From Clostridiales bacterium (lineage in GTDB: Bacteria > Bacillota > Clostridia > Oscillospirales > Oscillospiraceae): DNA of 64,000 nucleotides. Shown here one piece after another: positions 42,291 through 51,321 of this stretch (positions within the stretch are counted from its first letter, which is position 1; every line of letters begins with the position of its first letter). Made by a program: the position numbers and the translations under genes. The notes under the pieces are model-generated. The model ran no database searches and was not told the origin of the DNA. It was given only the letters and a program-made list of their open reading frames with translations. The stretch lies in assembly GCA_004558115.1 (NCBI GenBank), contig SFDT01000004.1:1-64000 (forward strand), given 5' to 3'.

Positions 42291-43469
42291 TTAATGATGG
42301 AAAAGGCGCATGCCAGTAAAGCACATGGTGATGCCGTACTTGTTGGCGGTGGCGATGACATGGTCATCCCGGATGGAGCCGCCGGGCTCGGCGATGTACT
42401 GCACGCCGGACTTGCGGGCCCGCTCCACATTGTCGCCGAAGGGGAAGAAGGCGTCGCTGCCCACGGTCACGCCGGACTGGGTGGCGATCCAGGCCTTTTT
42501 CTCCTCGGCGGTCAGCACCTCGGGACGCACCTTGAAGGTGTTTTGCCACACGCCGTCAGCCAGAATGTCCTCATATTCATCGGAGGTGTAGATGTCGATG
42601 GCATTGTCCCGGTCGGGGCGGCGGATATTGTCCACAAACTGGAGCCCCAGGACCTTGGGATGCTGGCGCAGATACCAGTTGTCTGCCTTCTGGCCCGCCA
42701 GGCGCGTGCAGTGGATGCGGCTCTGCTGGCCGGCGCCCACGCCGATGGCCTGGCCGTCCTTTACGTAGCACACGGAGTTGGACTGGGTGTATTTCAACGT
42801 GATGAGGGAGACGATCATGTCGATCTTTGCCTGCTGGGGCAGGTCGTGGTTTTCCGTGACGATGTTGCCCAGCAGTTCTTCGTCGATCTTGAAGTTGTTG
42901 CGGCCCTGCTGGAAGGTGATGCCGAACACATCCTTGTACTCCTGGGGCGCGGGCACGTAATCGGGGTCGATCCGGACCACGTTGTAGTTGCCCTTCTTCT
43001 TGGTTTTCAGGATCTCCAGGGCCTCGTCGGTGTAGCCGGGGGCGATGACGCCGTCGGACACTTCGGCCTTCAGATAGTTGGCGGTGGCGGCGTCGCACAC
43101 GTCGCTGAGAGCCGCCCAGTCACCGTAGGAGCACAGACGGTCAGCGCCCCGGGCCCGGATGTAAGCGCAGGCGATGGGAGAGAGCTCGGCACCGTCCTCC
43201 ACGAAGTAAATTTTACGGTCGGTGTCGCTCAGGGGCAGGCCCACGGCGGCGCCGGCGGGGGAAACGTGCTTGAAGGAGGCGGCGGAGGGCAGGCCGGTGG
43301 CGGCCTTCAGCTCCTTGACCAGCTGCCAGGAGTTAAAAGCGTCCAGGAAGTTGATGTAGCCGGGCTTGCCGTTCAGGACCGTGATGGGCAGGTCAGAGCC
43401 ATCCTTCATAAAAATGCGGGAGGGCTTTTGATTGGGGTTGCAGCCGTATTTCAGTTCCAGTTCGTTCAT
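42291..43469 (-). CDS. purH: AICAR formyltransferase without an IMP cyclohydrolase domain
   Basis: 392 residues. It matches only the transformylase half of PurH (full PurH is about 510-530 residues): LKYGCNPNQKPSRIF, KHVSPAGAAVGLPL, IGVGAGQQSRIHCTRLAG and DAFFPFGDNVERA. The N-terminal MGS-like cyclohydrolase domain is absent, and no upstream remnant fits in the 11-base gap to purN. The protein should make FAICAR; ring closure to IMP must come from another gene. Annotated under purH by convention. Confidence 0.9.
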   Translation of the reverse strand: MNELELKYGCNPNQKPSRIFMKDGSDLPITVLNGKPGYINFLDAFNSWQLVKELKAATGLPSAASFKHVSPAGAAVGLPLSDTDRKIYFVEDGAELSPIACAYIRARGADRLCSYGDWAALSDVCDAATANYLKAEVSDGVIAPGYTDEALEILKTKKKGNYNVVRIDPDYVPAPQEYKDVFGITFQQGRNNFKIDEELLGNIVTENHDLPQQAKIDMIVSLITLKYTQSNSVCYVKDGQAIGVGAGQQSRIHCTRLAGQKADNWYLRQHPKVLGLQFVDNIRRPDRDNAIDIYTSDEYEDILADGVWQNTFKVRPEVLTAEEKKAWIATQSGVTVGSDAFFPFGDNVERARKSGVQYIAEPGGSIRDDHVIATANKYGITMCFTGMRLFHH

Positions 43470-43480
43470 GAAAACGCTCC

Positions 43481-44086
43481 TCAGCTTTCTGAAATTTGTT
43501 TACATAACATCTCGGCGGCCTGGGGCAGCAGCACCCATTCCGCCTGTTCCATGACCCGGCGCTGGAGGACCTCCGCCGTGTCGCCGGGAAGAATGTCCAC
43601 GGCCTTTTGCAGCAGGATGCGGCCGCCGTCGGGAATTTCGTTCACCAGATGCACCGTGGCGCCGGTGACCTTCACGCCCTTGGCCAAGGCCGCCTCATGG
43701 ACCTTCAGGCCGTACATGCCCTTGCCGCAGAAGGAGGGGATGAGAGAGGGGTGCACATTGAGGATGCGCTCCGGCCACTGGCGGACAAAGCCCTCGGACA
43801 AAATGGAGAGGAAGCCCGCCAGGATGATGACGTCGATCTTGTATTCCGCCAGCTTCAAGGAGAGAGTGGCCTCAAAGGCCTCCTGGCTCATCTGCTTTCT
43901 GGGGATGGCGACACCGGGCACGCCATGGTTGGCGGCCCGGGTCAGTGCGTATGCCGTTTCGTTGCTGGCGCAGACCAAAACGATCTGCCCGTGGGGGATG
44001 CGGCCCTCCTCCTGGGCCTTCAGCAGGGCCTCCAGGTTGGTGCCGCCACCGGAGACCAGCACGGCGATATTGGCTTTTTTCAGCAT
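43481..44086 (-). CDS. purN: Phosphoribosylglycinamide formyltransferase
   Basis: 201 residues. It transfers formyl from 10-formyl-THF to GAR. Motifs: [16 protein letters not shown] at the start, and the catalytic region [24 protein letters not shown] with Asn, His and Asp in place ([11 protein letters not shown]). The start overlaps the purM stop by 7 bases. Confidence 0.93.
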   Translation of the reverse strand: MLKKANIAVLVSGGGTNLEALLKAQEEGRIPHGQIVLVCASNETAYALTRAANHGVPGVAIPRKQMSQEAFEATLSLKLAEYKIDVIILAGFLSILSEGFVRQWPERILNVHPSLIPSFCGKGMYGLKVHEAALAKGVKVTGATVHLVNEIPDGGRILLQKAVDILPGDTAEVLQRRVMEQAEWVLLPQAAEMLCKQISES

Positions 44087-45105
44087 AAGGTCACCCGCTC
44101 GTCGCTTTCCACGATCTCGCCGATGACGTAGGCTCCGCAGTCCAGGGCAGCCACAGTCCGGTCGGCGTCCTCCTTGGGCACGATGACGGTCATGCCCACA
44201 CCCATGTTGTAGGTGTTGAACATATCGTGCTCGGAAATGCCGCCCATACGCTGGAGCATGTGGAAGATGGGGGGCGTCTGGATGGCGGCCTTGTCGATCT
44301 TAGCGGTGAGGCCATCGGGCAGGCAGCGGGGAATGTTCTCGAAGAAGCCGCCGCCGGTGATGTGGCTGACGCCGCGGACGGCGGCGGATTCCATGCAGCG
44401 CAGAACAGGCTTGACATAGATACGGGTGGGCTCCAGCAGCGCCTCGCCCAGGGTGCGGCCCAGCTCGTCGGAGTACATGTTCAAATTGGCGTGCTCCACG
44501 TTGAACACCTTCCGCACCAGGGAGTAGCCATTGGAGTGGATGCCGGAGGAGGGCAGGGCGATGATGACATCGCCGGCCTTCATGGCGGAGTGGTCCACCA
44601 CCTTGGACTTGTCCACCAGCCCTACGGAGAAGCCGGCCAGGTCGTAGTCATCGGCGGCCATCATGCCGGGATGCTCGGCGGTCTCGCCGCCGATGAGGGC
44701 GCAGCCGGACTGGACGCAGCCCTCCGCCACGCCGGAGACGATGGCGGCCACCTTTTCCGGCTCGTTTTTGCCGATGGCGATGTAGTCCAGGAAGAAGATG
44801 GGCTTGGCGCCGCAGCAGATGATGTCGTTGACGCACATGGCCACACAGTCGATGCCGACGGTGTCGTGCTTGTCCAGCAGCTGGGCGATGCGGAGCTTGG
44901 TGCCCACGCCGTCGGTGCCGGAGACCAGGACGGGCTCGGCCATGCCGCTCAGGTCGGGGGCGAACAGGCCGCCGAAGCCGCCGATATCGGACACGACGCC
45001 GGGGATCAGGGTGCGCTCCACATGCTTTTTCATGAGCTTTACGCCCTCATAGCCGGCCTCGATGTTGACGCCGGCCTCACGATAGCTGTCAGAAAAACTA
45101 CGCAT
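44080..45105 (-). CDS. purM: Phosphoribosylformylglycinamidine cyclo-ligase
   Basis: 341 residues, the normal size of AIR synthetase. It uses ATP to close the imidazole ring of [20 protein letters not shown] at the start, the [13 protein letters not shown] phosphate-binding region and [10 protein letters not shown] near residue 250 are standard. It starts within the last base of purF. Confidence 0.95.
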   Translation of the reverse strand: MRSFSDSYREAGVNIEAGYEGVKLMKKHVERTLIPGVVSDIGGFGGLFAPDLSGMAEPVLVSGTDGVGTKLRIAQLLDKHDTVGIDCVAMCVNDIICCGAKPIFFLDYIAIGKNEPEKVAAIVSGVAEGCVQSGCALIGGETAEHPGMMAADDYDLAGFSVGLVDKSKVVDHSAMKAGDVIIALPSSGIHSNGYSLVRKVFNVEHANLNMYSDELGRTLGEALLEPTRIYVKPVLRCMESAAVRGVSHITGGGFFENIPRCLPDGLTAKIDKAAIQTPPIFHMLQRMGGISEHDMFNTYNMGVGMTVIVPKEDADRTVAALDCGAYVIGEIVESDERVTLC

Positions 45106-46568
45106 TACGCTTTCGTCCTTTCACTGATCTTGCACTCAAAGCGGTCCTTGCCGCCGTCCTGGGGGATGGGGGTGGGATAGCCGCCGCCGAAGCAAGCGGT
45201 GCAGAAGCCGCATTCGGTGTTGTCCGCCAGCTTTACCACATCGTCCAGGCTGAGATAGCCCAGGGAGTCCACGCCGATGATCTCGGCGATCTCCTCCACG
45301 GTGTGGTGGTTGGCGATGAGCTTGTTCTTATCGTCGATATCCGTGCCGTAGTAGCACTCGGAGACAAAGGGCGGCGCGCTGACCCGCATATGGATCTCCC
45401 GGGCACCGGCCCTGCGCAGCAGGTCGATGGTCCGGCGGCAAGTGGTGCCCCGGACGATGGAGTCGTCAATGAGGACCACCCGCTTGCCCTCCACCACGGA
45501 GCGGATGGGGTTGAGCTTGATGTTGACCTCGTTTTCCCGCATGTCCTGGGTGGGAGAGATGAAGGTGCGGCCGATGTACTTGTTTTTGATGAAGCCCATG
45601 CCGTAGGGAATGCCGGACTGGCGGGCATAGCCCAGAGCGGCGTCCAGACCGGAGTCGGGCACACCGATGACGATGTCCGCTTGGACCGGGTGCTCCAGAG
45701 CCAGGAAAGCGCCGGCCCGCTGGCGGGCGATGTGGACGCTGGAGCCGTCAATGACGGAATCGGGACGGGCAAAGTAGATGAACTCAAATACACACAGTTT
45801 CTTGGGGGCTTTGCCGCAGTGACTGGTGTCGGATTTAATGCCGTTTTTATCCACCACCACGATCTCGCCGGGGAGGATGTCCCGCTCGAACTGGGCGCCG
45901 ATGGCGTCCAGGGCACAGGACTCGGAGGCGAACACGGTGGAGCCGTCCTTCAGCTTGCCCATGCACAGGGGGCGGAAGCCGTGGGGGTCCCGGACGGCGA
46001 TGAGCTTGGAGGGAGAGGAGATCACCAGAGAGTAAGCACCAACGATTTTGTCCATGGCGGCGGAGACAGCGGCCTCAATGGAGGGGGCGCGGAGCCGTTC
46101 ATGGACGATGATATAGGAGATGACCTCCGAATCCGTGGTGGTGTGGAAGATGGAGCCCTTGCTCTCCAGCTCCTGGCGCAGCTCGTGGGAGTTGGTGAGG
46201 TTGCCGTTGTGGGCCAGGGCCATGCGGCCCTTGTAATGGTTCACCAGGATGGGCTGGACGTTGCGCTTGTTGTCAGAGCCGGTGGTGCCGTAGCGTACAT
46301 GGCCCACGGCAATGTTGCCGGTGCCCAGGGACTTGAGCCGCTCCTTGGGAAACACCTCACTGACAAGGCCCACGTCCCGCCAGGAGGTGAACAGGCCGTC
46401 GTCGTTCACCACGATGCCGGCGCTCTCCTGTCCCCGGTGCTGCAGGGCATACAGGGCGTAATAGGCCATGGACGCAACATCGGCGGTGGTTTGGGAATAA
46501 ATGCCGAAGACACCGCATTCTTCGTGGATGTGGCGCTCGGTGAGCGCGGTCAGATCAGTCTGCATCAT
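45105..46568 (-). CDS. purF: Amidophosphoribosyltransferase
   Basis: 487 residues. It makes phosphoribosylamine from PRPP and glutamine, the first committed step. The glutaminase Cys lies after a short propeptide ([10 protein letters not shown], about Cys19), as in the B. subtilis type. The PRPP loop is [19 protein letters not shown]-terminal [13 protein letters not shown] fits the 4Fe-4S cluster of Bacillus-type PurF. ATG 46568 (or the adjacent 46565) overlaps the purC end. Confidence 0.95.
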   Translation of the reverse strand: MMQTDLTALTERHIHEECGVFGIYSQTTADVASMAYYALYALQHRGQESAGIVVNDDGLFTSWRDVGLVSEVFPKERLKSLGTGNIAVGHVRYGTTGSDNKRNVQPILVNHYKGRMALAHNGNLTNSHELRQELESKGSIFHTTTDSEVISYIIVHERLRAPSIEAAVSAAMDKIVGAYSLVISSPSKLIAVRDPHGFRPLCMGKLKDGSTVFASESCALDAIGAQFERDILPGEIVVVDKNGIKSDTSHCGKAPKKLCVFEFIYFARPDSVIDGSSVHIARQRAGAFLALEHPVQADIVIGVPDSGLDAALGYARQSGIPYGMGFIKNKYIGRTFISPTQDMRENEVNIKLNPIRSVVEGKRVVLIDDSIVRGTTCRRTIDLLRRAGAREIHMRVSAPPFVSECYYGTDIDDKNKLIANHHTVEEIAEIIGVDSLGYLSLDDVVKLADNTECGFCTACFGGGYPTPIPQDGGKDRFECKISERTKA

Positions 46569-47274
46569 GGGCCAGCAGTCTCTTCATGATCTCGGCGTAG
46601 GCGTCTTCCACGCCGCCCATGTCCCGGCGGAAACGGTCCTTGTCCAGCTTCTCATGGGTCTTGGAATCCCACAGACGGCAGGTGTCGGGGCTGATCTCGT
46701 CCGCCAGCACGATGGTGCCGTCGGGAGTCTTGCCGAACTCCAGCTTGAAGTCCACCAGGGTGACGCCGCACTCCGCCCAGAAGGCCTTGAGCACATCGTT
46801 GACGGCGAAGGAGTACTTCTTGATGAGGTCGATCTCCTCACGGGTAGCCAGCTTCAGAGCCAGGGCGTGATACTCGTTCAGCAGGGGGTCGTGGAGGTCG
46901 TCGTTTTTATAGGAGAACTCAATGGTGGGCTGCTCGAACACAATGCCCTCCTCCACACCGTAGCGGGAGGCGAAGTGACCGGCGGAGATGTTGCGGATGA
47001 TGACCTCCAGGGGCACGATGGAGACCTTCTTCACCAAAGTCTCCCGCTCAGAGAGCTCCTGAACGAAGTGGGTGGGGATGCCGGCCTTTTCCATCTTCGC
47101 CATCAGGCGGTTGGTCATCTGGTTGTTAATGACGCCCTTGCCCACGATGGTGCCCTTCTTCAGGCCGTCCAGGGCGGTGGCGTCGTCCTTGTAGTCCACG
47201 ATGACCAGGTTGGGGTCGTCGGTGGCGTAGACCTTCTTGGCCTTGCCCTCATAAATCTGCGCTAACTTCTGCAT
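46555..47274 (-). CDS. purC: Phosphoribosylaminoimidazole-succinocarboxamide synthase
   Basis: 239 residues. It joins CAIR with aspartate using ATP. The IYEGKAKKVYATDDPNLVIVDYKDDATALDG start, the EVIIRNISAGHFASRYG segment and LEFGKTPDGTIVLADEISPDTCRLWD near the end (shortened here) are diagnostic. It overlaps purF by 14 bases; purE lies 72 bases upstream. Confidence 0.95.
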   Translation of the reverse strand: MQKLAQIYEGKAKKVYATDDPNLVIVDYKDDATALDGLKKGTIVGKGVINNQMTNRLMAKMEKAGIPTHFVQELSERETLVKKVSIVPLEVIIRNISAGHFASRYGVEEGIVFEQPTIEFSYKNDDLHDPLLNEYHALALKLATREEIDLIKKYSFAVNDVLKAFWAECGVTLVDFKLEFGKTPDGTIVLADEISPDTCRLWDSKTHEKLDKDRFRRDMGGVEDAYAEIMKRLLAHDAD

Positions 47275-47346
47275 GGTGTTTGTCCTCCTATGTCAAATTA
47301 AAATGTATATTGTCTAGCTGTTCCCGGAAAAGCCGGGGACCGGAGC

Positions 47347-47841
47347 TCACTTGCCCAGTTCTTCCTGGAGCTTTGCTTCCTTATCGGCGATCTGCCTTGC
47401 CATGTCCTCCCGGGCCTGGTCCAGCTTGGCAGCCAGGGCGTCGTCGCTGACGGCCAGGATCTGTGCCGCCAGGACAGCGGCGTTTTTGGCGCCGTTGATG
47501 GCCACGGTGGCCACGGGAATGCCGCTGGGCATCTGTACTGTGGCCAGCAGTGCGTCCAGCCCGTCCATGGCGCCGCCCTTCATGGGGATGCCGATGACGG
47601 GGAGGGTGGAGTTTCCGGCAAAAGCGCCGGCCAGGTGGGCCGCCATGCCGGCGGCGCAGATCAAAACGCCGAAGCCGTTTTTGCGGGCGTTTTTGGCAAA
47701 CTCCGCTGCGGCGGCGGGGGTGCGGTGGGCGCTGAGAATGTGGGCCTCATAGGGGATGTCAAAGGCCTCCAACTGGGCGCAGGCACCCTTGACCACGGGC
47801 CAGTCGGAATCGGAACCCATGATAACAGCGACTTTTTTCAT
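47347..47841 (-). CDS. purE: N5-carboxyaminoimidazole ribonucleotide mutase
   Basis: 164 residues. Class I Pur[31 protein letters not shown] and [17 protein letters not shown], with the active-site Ser, Asp and His. It isomerises N5-CAIR to CAIR. No purK is seen in the window. It lies 33 bases downstream of a GntR/UTRA regulator gene. Confidence 0.95.
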   Translation of the reverse strand: MKKVAVIMGSDSDWPVVKGACAQLEAFDIPYEAHILSAHRTPAAAAEFAKNARKNGFGVLICAAGMAAHLAGAFAGNSTLPVIGIPMKGGAMDGLDALLATVQMPSGIPVATVAINGAKNAAVLAAQILAVSDDALAAKLDQAREDMARQIADKEAKLQEELGK

Positions 47842-47874
47842 AGCTTTGCTCTCCTTTTCTCCGTAAATCCTTCA

Positions 47875-48600
47875 TCAGAGCTTTTTCCGCATGACGGTGA
47901 GGCGGAAAATGCCGTCCGCAAAATACTCGTTGGAGCAGAAGACGGGGTTGCCGTCGATGTCGAAGTCCACCTCGTCCATATTCAGCAGAGGCGTGCCGAC
48001 AGGGACCTGGAAAATCTCCGCCAGAGCGGCGTCCGCCACGGCGGGGCGCAGGTCCGTCAGGTCCAAATAGGGATTGATGCCGCAGAACTGCTGGAGGAAA
48101 TGGAAAATGGGGAGCTTCAGGTCCTTGAGGGTGTAGTTTCCCTTGGCCAGGGCCTTTTCCATCACGTCCTCGCAGTAAATGGCCGGGCGGCCGTCGGCGG
48201 TGCACAGGCGGGATACCCGGATGATGGGAGTGCCCTCCTCAATGCGCAGCCGGGAGGCAATGGCCTCGTCAGCGGTGCTCTCAGTCACACGGACATAGGC
48301 CACGGCCGGCTCGAAGCCGCTCTCGCGGATCATGTCCAGGAATTCCTCCTCAATGTCCATGCGGGTCTGGACATTCAGCACGTGCCGGTTGATGATGGTG
48401 CCCACGCCGTGGCGGCGGGTAATGAAGCCCTCCCGCTCCAGGGAGGCCAGAATGTCCCGCAGCTGCGTGCGGCTGATGCCCAGCTTCTCCGCCAGAACGC
48501 TTTCCCGGGGGAGACGCTCGCAGTCCGCGTAGGCGCCGTCCTTCATGTCGGAGAGGAGCTGGGCACGAATGGTTTTGGACTGGGTGGGCTGAGTGCTCAT
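47875..48600 (-). CDS. GntR family regulator with UTRA domain, head of the purine operon
   Basis: 241 residues. An N-terminal GntR winged helix (RLPRESVLAEKLGISRTQLRDILASLEREGFITRRHGVGT, abbreviated) is followed by a UTRA effector domain (about 85-235; VSRLCTADGRPAIYCEDV, PLLNMDEVDFDIDGNPVFCSNEYF). UTRA regulators sense small metabolites, often sugar phosphates. It is the first gene of the run that continues purE-C-F-M-N-H-D-L-guaB. ATG 48600 follows GAGGTGA with 6-base spacing. A perfect 15-base palindrome lies 26-40 bases upstream, between the promoter and the start, and suggests autoregulation and control of the whole operon. Confidence 0.88.
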   Translation of the reverse strand: MSTQPTQSKTIRAQLLSDMKDGAYADCERLPRESVLAEKLGISRTQLRDILASLEREGFITRRHGVGTIINRHVLNVQTRMDIEEEFLDMIRESGFEPAVAYVRVTESTADEAIASRLRIEEGTPIIRVSRLCTADGRPAIYCEDVMEKALAKGNYTLKDLKLPIFHFLQQFCGINPYLDLTDLRPAVADAALAEIFQVPVGTPLLNMDEVDFDIDGNPVFCSNEYFADGIFRLTVMRKKL

Positions 48601-48625
48601 ACGATTCACCTCATCACAATGTCAA

Positions 48626-48640
48626 AATGGTACTACCATT
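48626..48640. promoter_or_regulatory. Palindromic operator before the purine operon
   Basis: AATGGTACTACCATT is a perfect 15-base palindrome around a central base. It lies just downstream of the -10 box of the GntR/purine promoter and before the GntR start. Similar TGGT-N-ACCA sites are bound by UTRA-type GntR regulators. Confidence 0.7.
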
Positions 48641-48654
48641 GAAAGGTCGTACCT

Positions 48655-48683
48655 ATTGTATCGAATTTGCATGGGCCACGCAA
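48655..48683 (-). promoter_or_regulatory. Promoter of the GntR-purine operon
   Basis: On the - strand TTGCGT (complement of 48678-48683), 17-base spacer, TACAAT (complement of 48655-48660). The transcript would start near 48648, upstream of the operator. Confidence 0.65.
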
Positions 48684-48790
48684 TTGACAAATTCGACAGT
48701 TTGCGCAGCGGATTTCGCGAAGACCCTTGTGGAGGCCACCGATGCCAGCCAAAGTGCCGGAATCATGCGCTTTTTCGTGTGATTTGACCG

Positions 48791-48818
48791 TGGACATTTG
48801 TCCGTATCCTGTTATAAT
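48791..48818 (+). promoter_or_regulatory. Promoter of the 2-hydroxyacid dehydrogenase gene
   Basis: TGGACA (48791-48796), 16-base spacer, TATAAT (48813-48818). GGACATTTGTCC, a small inverted repeat, overlaps the -35 box. Confidence 0.65.
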
Positions 48819-48854
48819 ACCGTTATTAACACTGTGCCAAGGAAGCGATGACAA

Positions 48855-49847
48855 ATGAAAATTCTGGTTTTAGGCGCCCAGGCAAGGTATGAAAAATACC
48901 TGCCGCAGCTGCCTTTTATCCGCCAGCAGGAGCTGGTGTTTCGGGACAAGGACACGCCGGTGGAGCAGCTCCTTGCCCGCGACGCGGACGCGGACATCCT
49001 GTTCGTGGACGCCATCACACCGGTGCCGGCGGAGTTGATCGGCGGAATGCCCAAGCTGAAGCTGGTCCACTCCGAAGGCGTGGCCTATGACAAAATCGAC
49101 CTGGCGGCTGCCAGAGCGCGGGGCGTATACGTCTGCAACAACAAAGGCTGCAACGCCGGCGCCGTGGCGGAGCAGGCCATCATGCTGATGCTCATGCTCC
49201 TGCGCCGGGAGATCCCCGGCGACAGGGCCGTCCGGGAGGGGCGCCAGATGGAGGTGAAGGAGCGCAGCATGACCGAGGGTATCCGGGAGTTGTCGGACTG
49301 CCGGGTTGGCCTGGTGGGCTTCGGCGATATCGCCAGGGCCACGGCGGAGCGGCTGGCGCCCTTTGGCTGCGAGATCTACTATTATACGAAGCACCGCCGG
49401 GATCGGGAGGAGGAAGAACGCTGCGGCGTCACCTATAAGACCCTGGAGGAGCTGGCGGCCTCCTGTGACATCATCAGCCTCCACTGCGCCGTGACGGAGG
49501 AGACCCGGAATATCGTGGACGGGGCGTTCCTGGCCCGGATGAAGCCCACGGCGTACCTGGTGAACACTGCCCGGGGGGAGCTTGTGGACAACCTAGCCCT
49601 GCGGAAAGCCCTGATGGAGGGGAAACTGGCCGGCGCCGGCCTGGATACTCTGGCACCGGAGCCGGTGACGGCGGACAATCCCCTGGTGACCATGCCGGCC
49701 CCCGCCTGCGACCGGGTGGTGCTGGCGCCCCATCTGGGCGGCATTACGGAGGCCAGCTTCCGCCGCAGCCACCTGCACATGTGGCGGAACGCGGAGCGGA
49801 TCGCCGACAGCCACCGGCCGGACAATATCGTAAACGGATTGGAATGA
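48855..49847 (+). CDS. D-2-hydroxyacid dehydrogenase family oxidoreductase
   Basis: 330 residues. A catalytic domain surrounds a Rossmann domain with the NAD loop VGLVGFGDIARATAERL (about residues 152-168). The catalytic set is present: Arg in NTARGELVD (about 238-246), Glu in LAPEPV and His in APHLGGIT near 299. It resembles phosphoglycerate or lactate dehydrogenase relatives; the substrate is unknown. ATG 48855 lacks a strong ribosome site. It is followed 4 bases later by a shikimate-kinase-like gene. Confidence 0.85.
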   Translation: MKILVLGAQARYEKYLPQLPFIRQQELVFRDKDTPVEQLLARDADADILFVDAITPVPAELIGGMPKLKLVHSEGVAYDKIDLAAARARGVYVCNNKGCNAGAVAEQAIMLMLMLLRREIPGDRAVREGRQMEVKERSMTEGIRELSDCRVGLVGFGDIARATAERLAPFGCEIYYYTKHRRDREEEERCGVTYKTLEELAASCDIISLHCAVTEETRNIVDGAFLARMKPTAYLVNTARGELVDNLALRKALMEGKLAGAGLDTLAPEPVTADNPLVTMPAPACDRVVLAPHLGGITEASFRRSHLHMWRNAERIADSHRPDNIVNGLE

Positions 49848-49851
49848 ACCT

Positions 49852-50364
49852 ATGAAAAACATCGTACTGATCGGAATGCCCGGCACAGGCAAAAGCGTGG
49901 TGGGCCGAGCCCTGGCGCAGCGGCTGGACTACACCTTTGTGGATATGGATGACCTGATCGTGGAGGCCACGGGCAAGACCCTGCCGGAAATTCTGCGGGA
50001 AGATGGTCTGGAGGAATTTTTCAAGATCGAGGAAAAGAACGGCGTGGAGCTGGACCGGTCGGACACGGTGGTGTCCACCGGCGGCAGCATGGTCCTCTAT
50101 GAGGACGCCATGGAGCATTTGAAGGAAAACGGCGTCATCGTCTGGCTGGAAACGCCCCTCAGCCAGATCATGGAGCGGATGCCGGCGGACCTCGTTGACC
50201 GGGGCATCGCGGCTCCGGCGGGCATGACCATCCGCCAGATCTATGAGCAGCGGGAGCCTCTGTATGCCAAGTACGCTGACCTCATCGTGGCCAGCCGGGA
50301 CGGCGCCGACGACACGGCCCGACAGGTGCGGCAAATGCTGCGGACCGTGGGCATCAAGCTGTAA
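49852..50364 (+). CDS. Shikimate kinase-like P-loop kinase
   Basis: 170 residues, the length of AroK. Walker A is GMPGTGKS, followed by VDMDDLIVEATGKTL, the usual Asp-rich shikimate-binding region, and a C-terminal YEQREPLYAKYADL with the conserved Arg. Differences: the family FR-x-x-E arginine is replaced by Lys (FFKIEE), and the GGG substrate loop reads TGGS. It may phosphorylate shikimate less well, or another small alcohol. It forms an operon with the dehydrogenase and is followed by a terminator. Confidence 0.75.
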   Translation: MKNIVLIGMPGTGKSVVGRALAQRLDYTFVDMDDLIVEATGKTLPEILREDGLEEFFKIEEKNGVELDRSDTVVSTGGSMVLYEDAMEHLKENGVIVWLETPLSQIMERMPADLVDRGIAAPAGMTIRQIYEQREPLYAKYADLIVASRDGADDTARQVRQMLRTVGIKL

Positions 50365-50370
50365 CATGCA

Positions 50371-50407
50371 AGAAGACCTTCTGCGGGAAGCAGAAGGTCT
50401 TCTTTTT
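50371..50407. terminator. Bidirectional terminator
   Basis: 14-bp perfect stem (50371-50384, 50390-50403) with T tract 50403-50407. It sits between convergent genes. Confidence 0.85.
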
Positions 50408-51311
50408 ATATGCATTTGCAGTAATTGCAGGCAGCCAGGGCAGCCACGGCGCCGTCGGCGCAGGCGGTGGTCAATTGCCGGACTTCTTTGGCCCGGCAGT
50501 CACCGGCGACAAACACACCGGCGGCGGAGGTGACGCAGTTCTCACCGCAGGGGATGAAGCCGCCTGCGTCCACCGCTGTCAGAGCGGCGGATAAGGATGT
50601 CTCCGGCAGCTGTCCCACAGCCTCGAACAATCCGGAGACCGCCAGGGAGGTCTCCGCGCCGGTCGCCGCGTTTCGCAGGGATAGCCCGGTCAGAGCGTCG
50701 CCGCCCAGAAGTGCTGTCACAACCGTGTCCATGGCAAAGGACACATTGGTGCGCTTTTGAAGGGCCTGCACCAAAACGGGGTCTCCCCGGAAGGCGCTCC
50801 GGCGGTGGATGACGGTCACGTGGCGGCACAGGTCTGCCAGGAACAACGCGTCCTGCAAAGCGGTGTTGCCGCCGCCGCACACCGCCACATCTTTTCCTTG
50901 ATAAAAGGAACCGTCGCACACGGCACAGAAGGAAATGCCCGCCATGGTGTCCTCGCCGGGAAGTCCCAGGGTGCGGTGCTTCATGCCGGTGGCCAAAATG
51001 AGGGCGGAGCAGGTATAGGTACCGTAGTCCGTGATGACCGTCTTGCAGGGGCCGTCCCGGACCTCCAGGACCTCCTCCAGCTCCAGCCGGGCCCCCAGGG
51101 CTTCCGCCTGGTTATACAGCCGGTCTGCCAGCTCCGCGCCGGAGACGGACATGAGGCCAGGGAAGTTCTCCACCCGGGGGGAGGAGGCGATCTGCCCGCC
51201 AAAGCCCTCCTTTTCCAGCAGCAGCACGGACTTCCCCGCCCGGCGGGCGTAGATAGCGGCGGTGAGGCCGGCGGGGCCGCCGCCCACGATGAGAATGTCA
51301 AAATGCTCCAT
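50406..51311 (-). CDS. Thioredoxin reductase-like FAD oxidoreductase
   Basis: 301 residues, TrxB size. It has the N-terminal FAD loop DILIVGGGPAGLTAAIYARRAG, the redox CAVCDG centre (about residues 130-135) and a second nucleotide site VAVCGGGNTALQDALFLADL. It reduces thioredoxin or a related protein. It ends with an unusual cysteine-rich tail CNYCKCI. ATG 51311 lies 10 bases after the HIBADH-family gene stop (complement), so the two are co-transcribed. The reductant (NADPH or ferredoxin) is not certain. Confidence 0.85.
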   Translation of the reverse strand: MEHFDILIVGGGPAGLTAAIYARRAGKSVLLLEKEGFGGQIASSPRVENFPGLMSVSGAELADRLYNQAEALGARLELEEVLEVRDGPCKTVITDYGTYTCSALILATGMKHRTLGLPGEDTMAGISFCAVCDGSFYQGKDVAVCGGGNTALQDALFLADLCRHVTVIHRRSAFRGDPVLVQALQKRTNVSFAMDTVVTALLGGDALTGLSLRNAATGAETSLAVSGLFEAVGQLPETSLSAALTAVDAGGFIPCGENCVTSAAGVFVAGDCRAKEVRQLTTACADGAVAALAACNYCKCI

Positions 51312-51321
51312 CACAGCACCT

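Noticed and set aside
42294..44126. 610-codon open frame on the + strand
   Set aside because: Antisense to purH and purN, both with clear family motifs; the translation resembles nothing.
48601..48854. Possible purine riboswitch or PurR box before the purine operon
   Set aside because: No aptamer core or PurBox-like pair was seen; the palindrome fits a GntR operator better.
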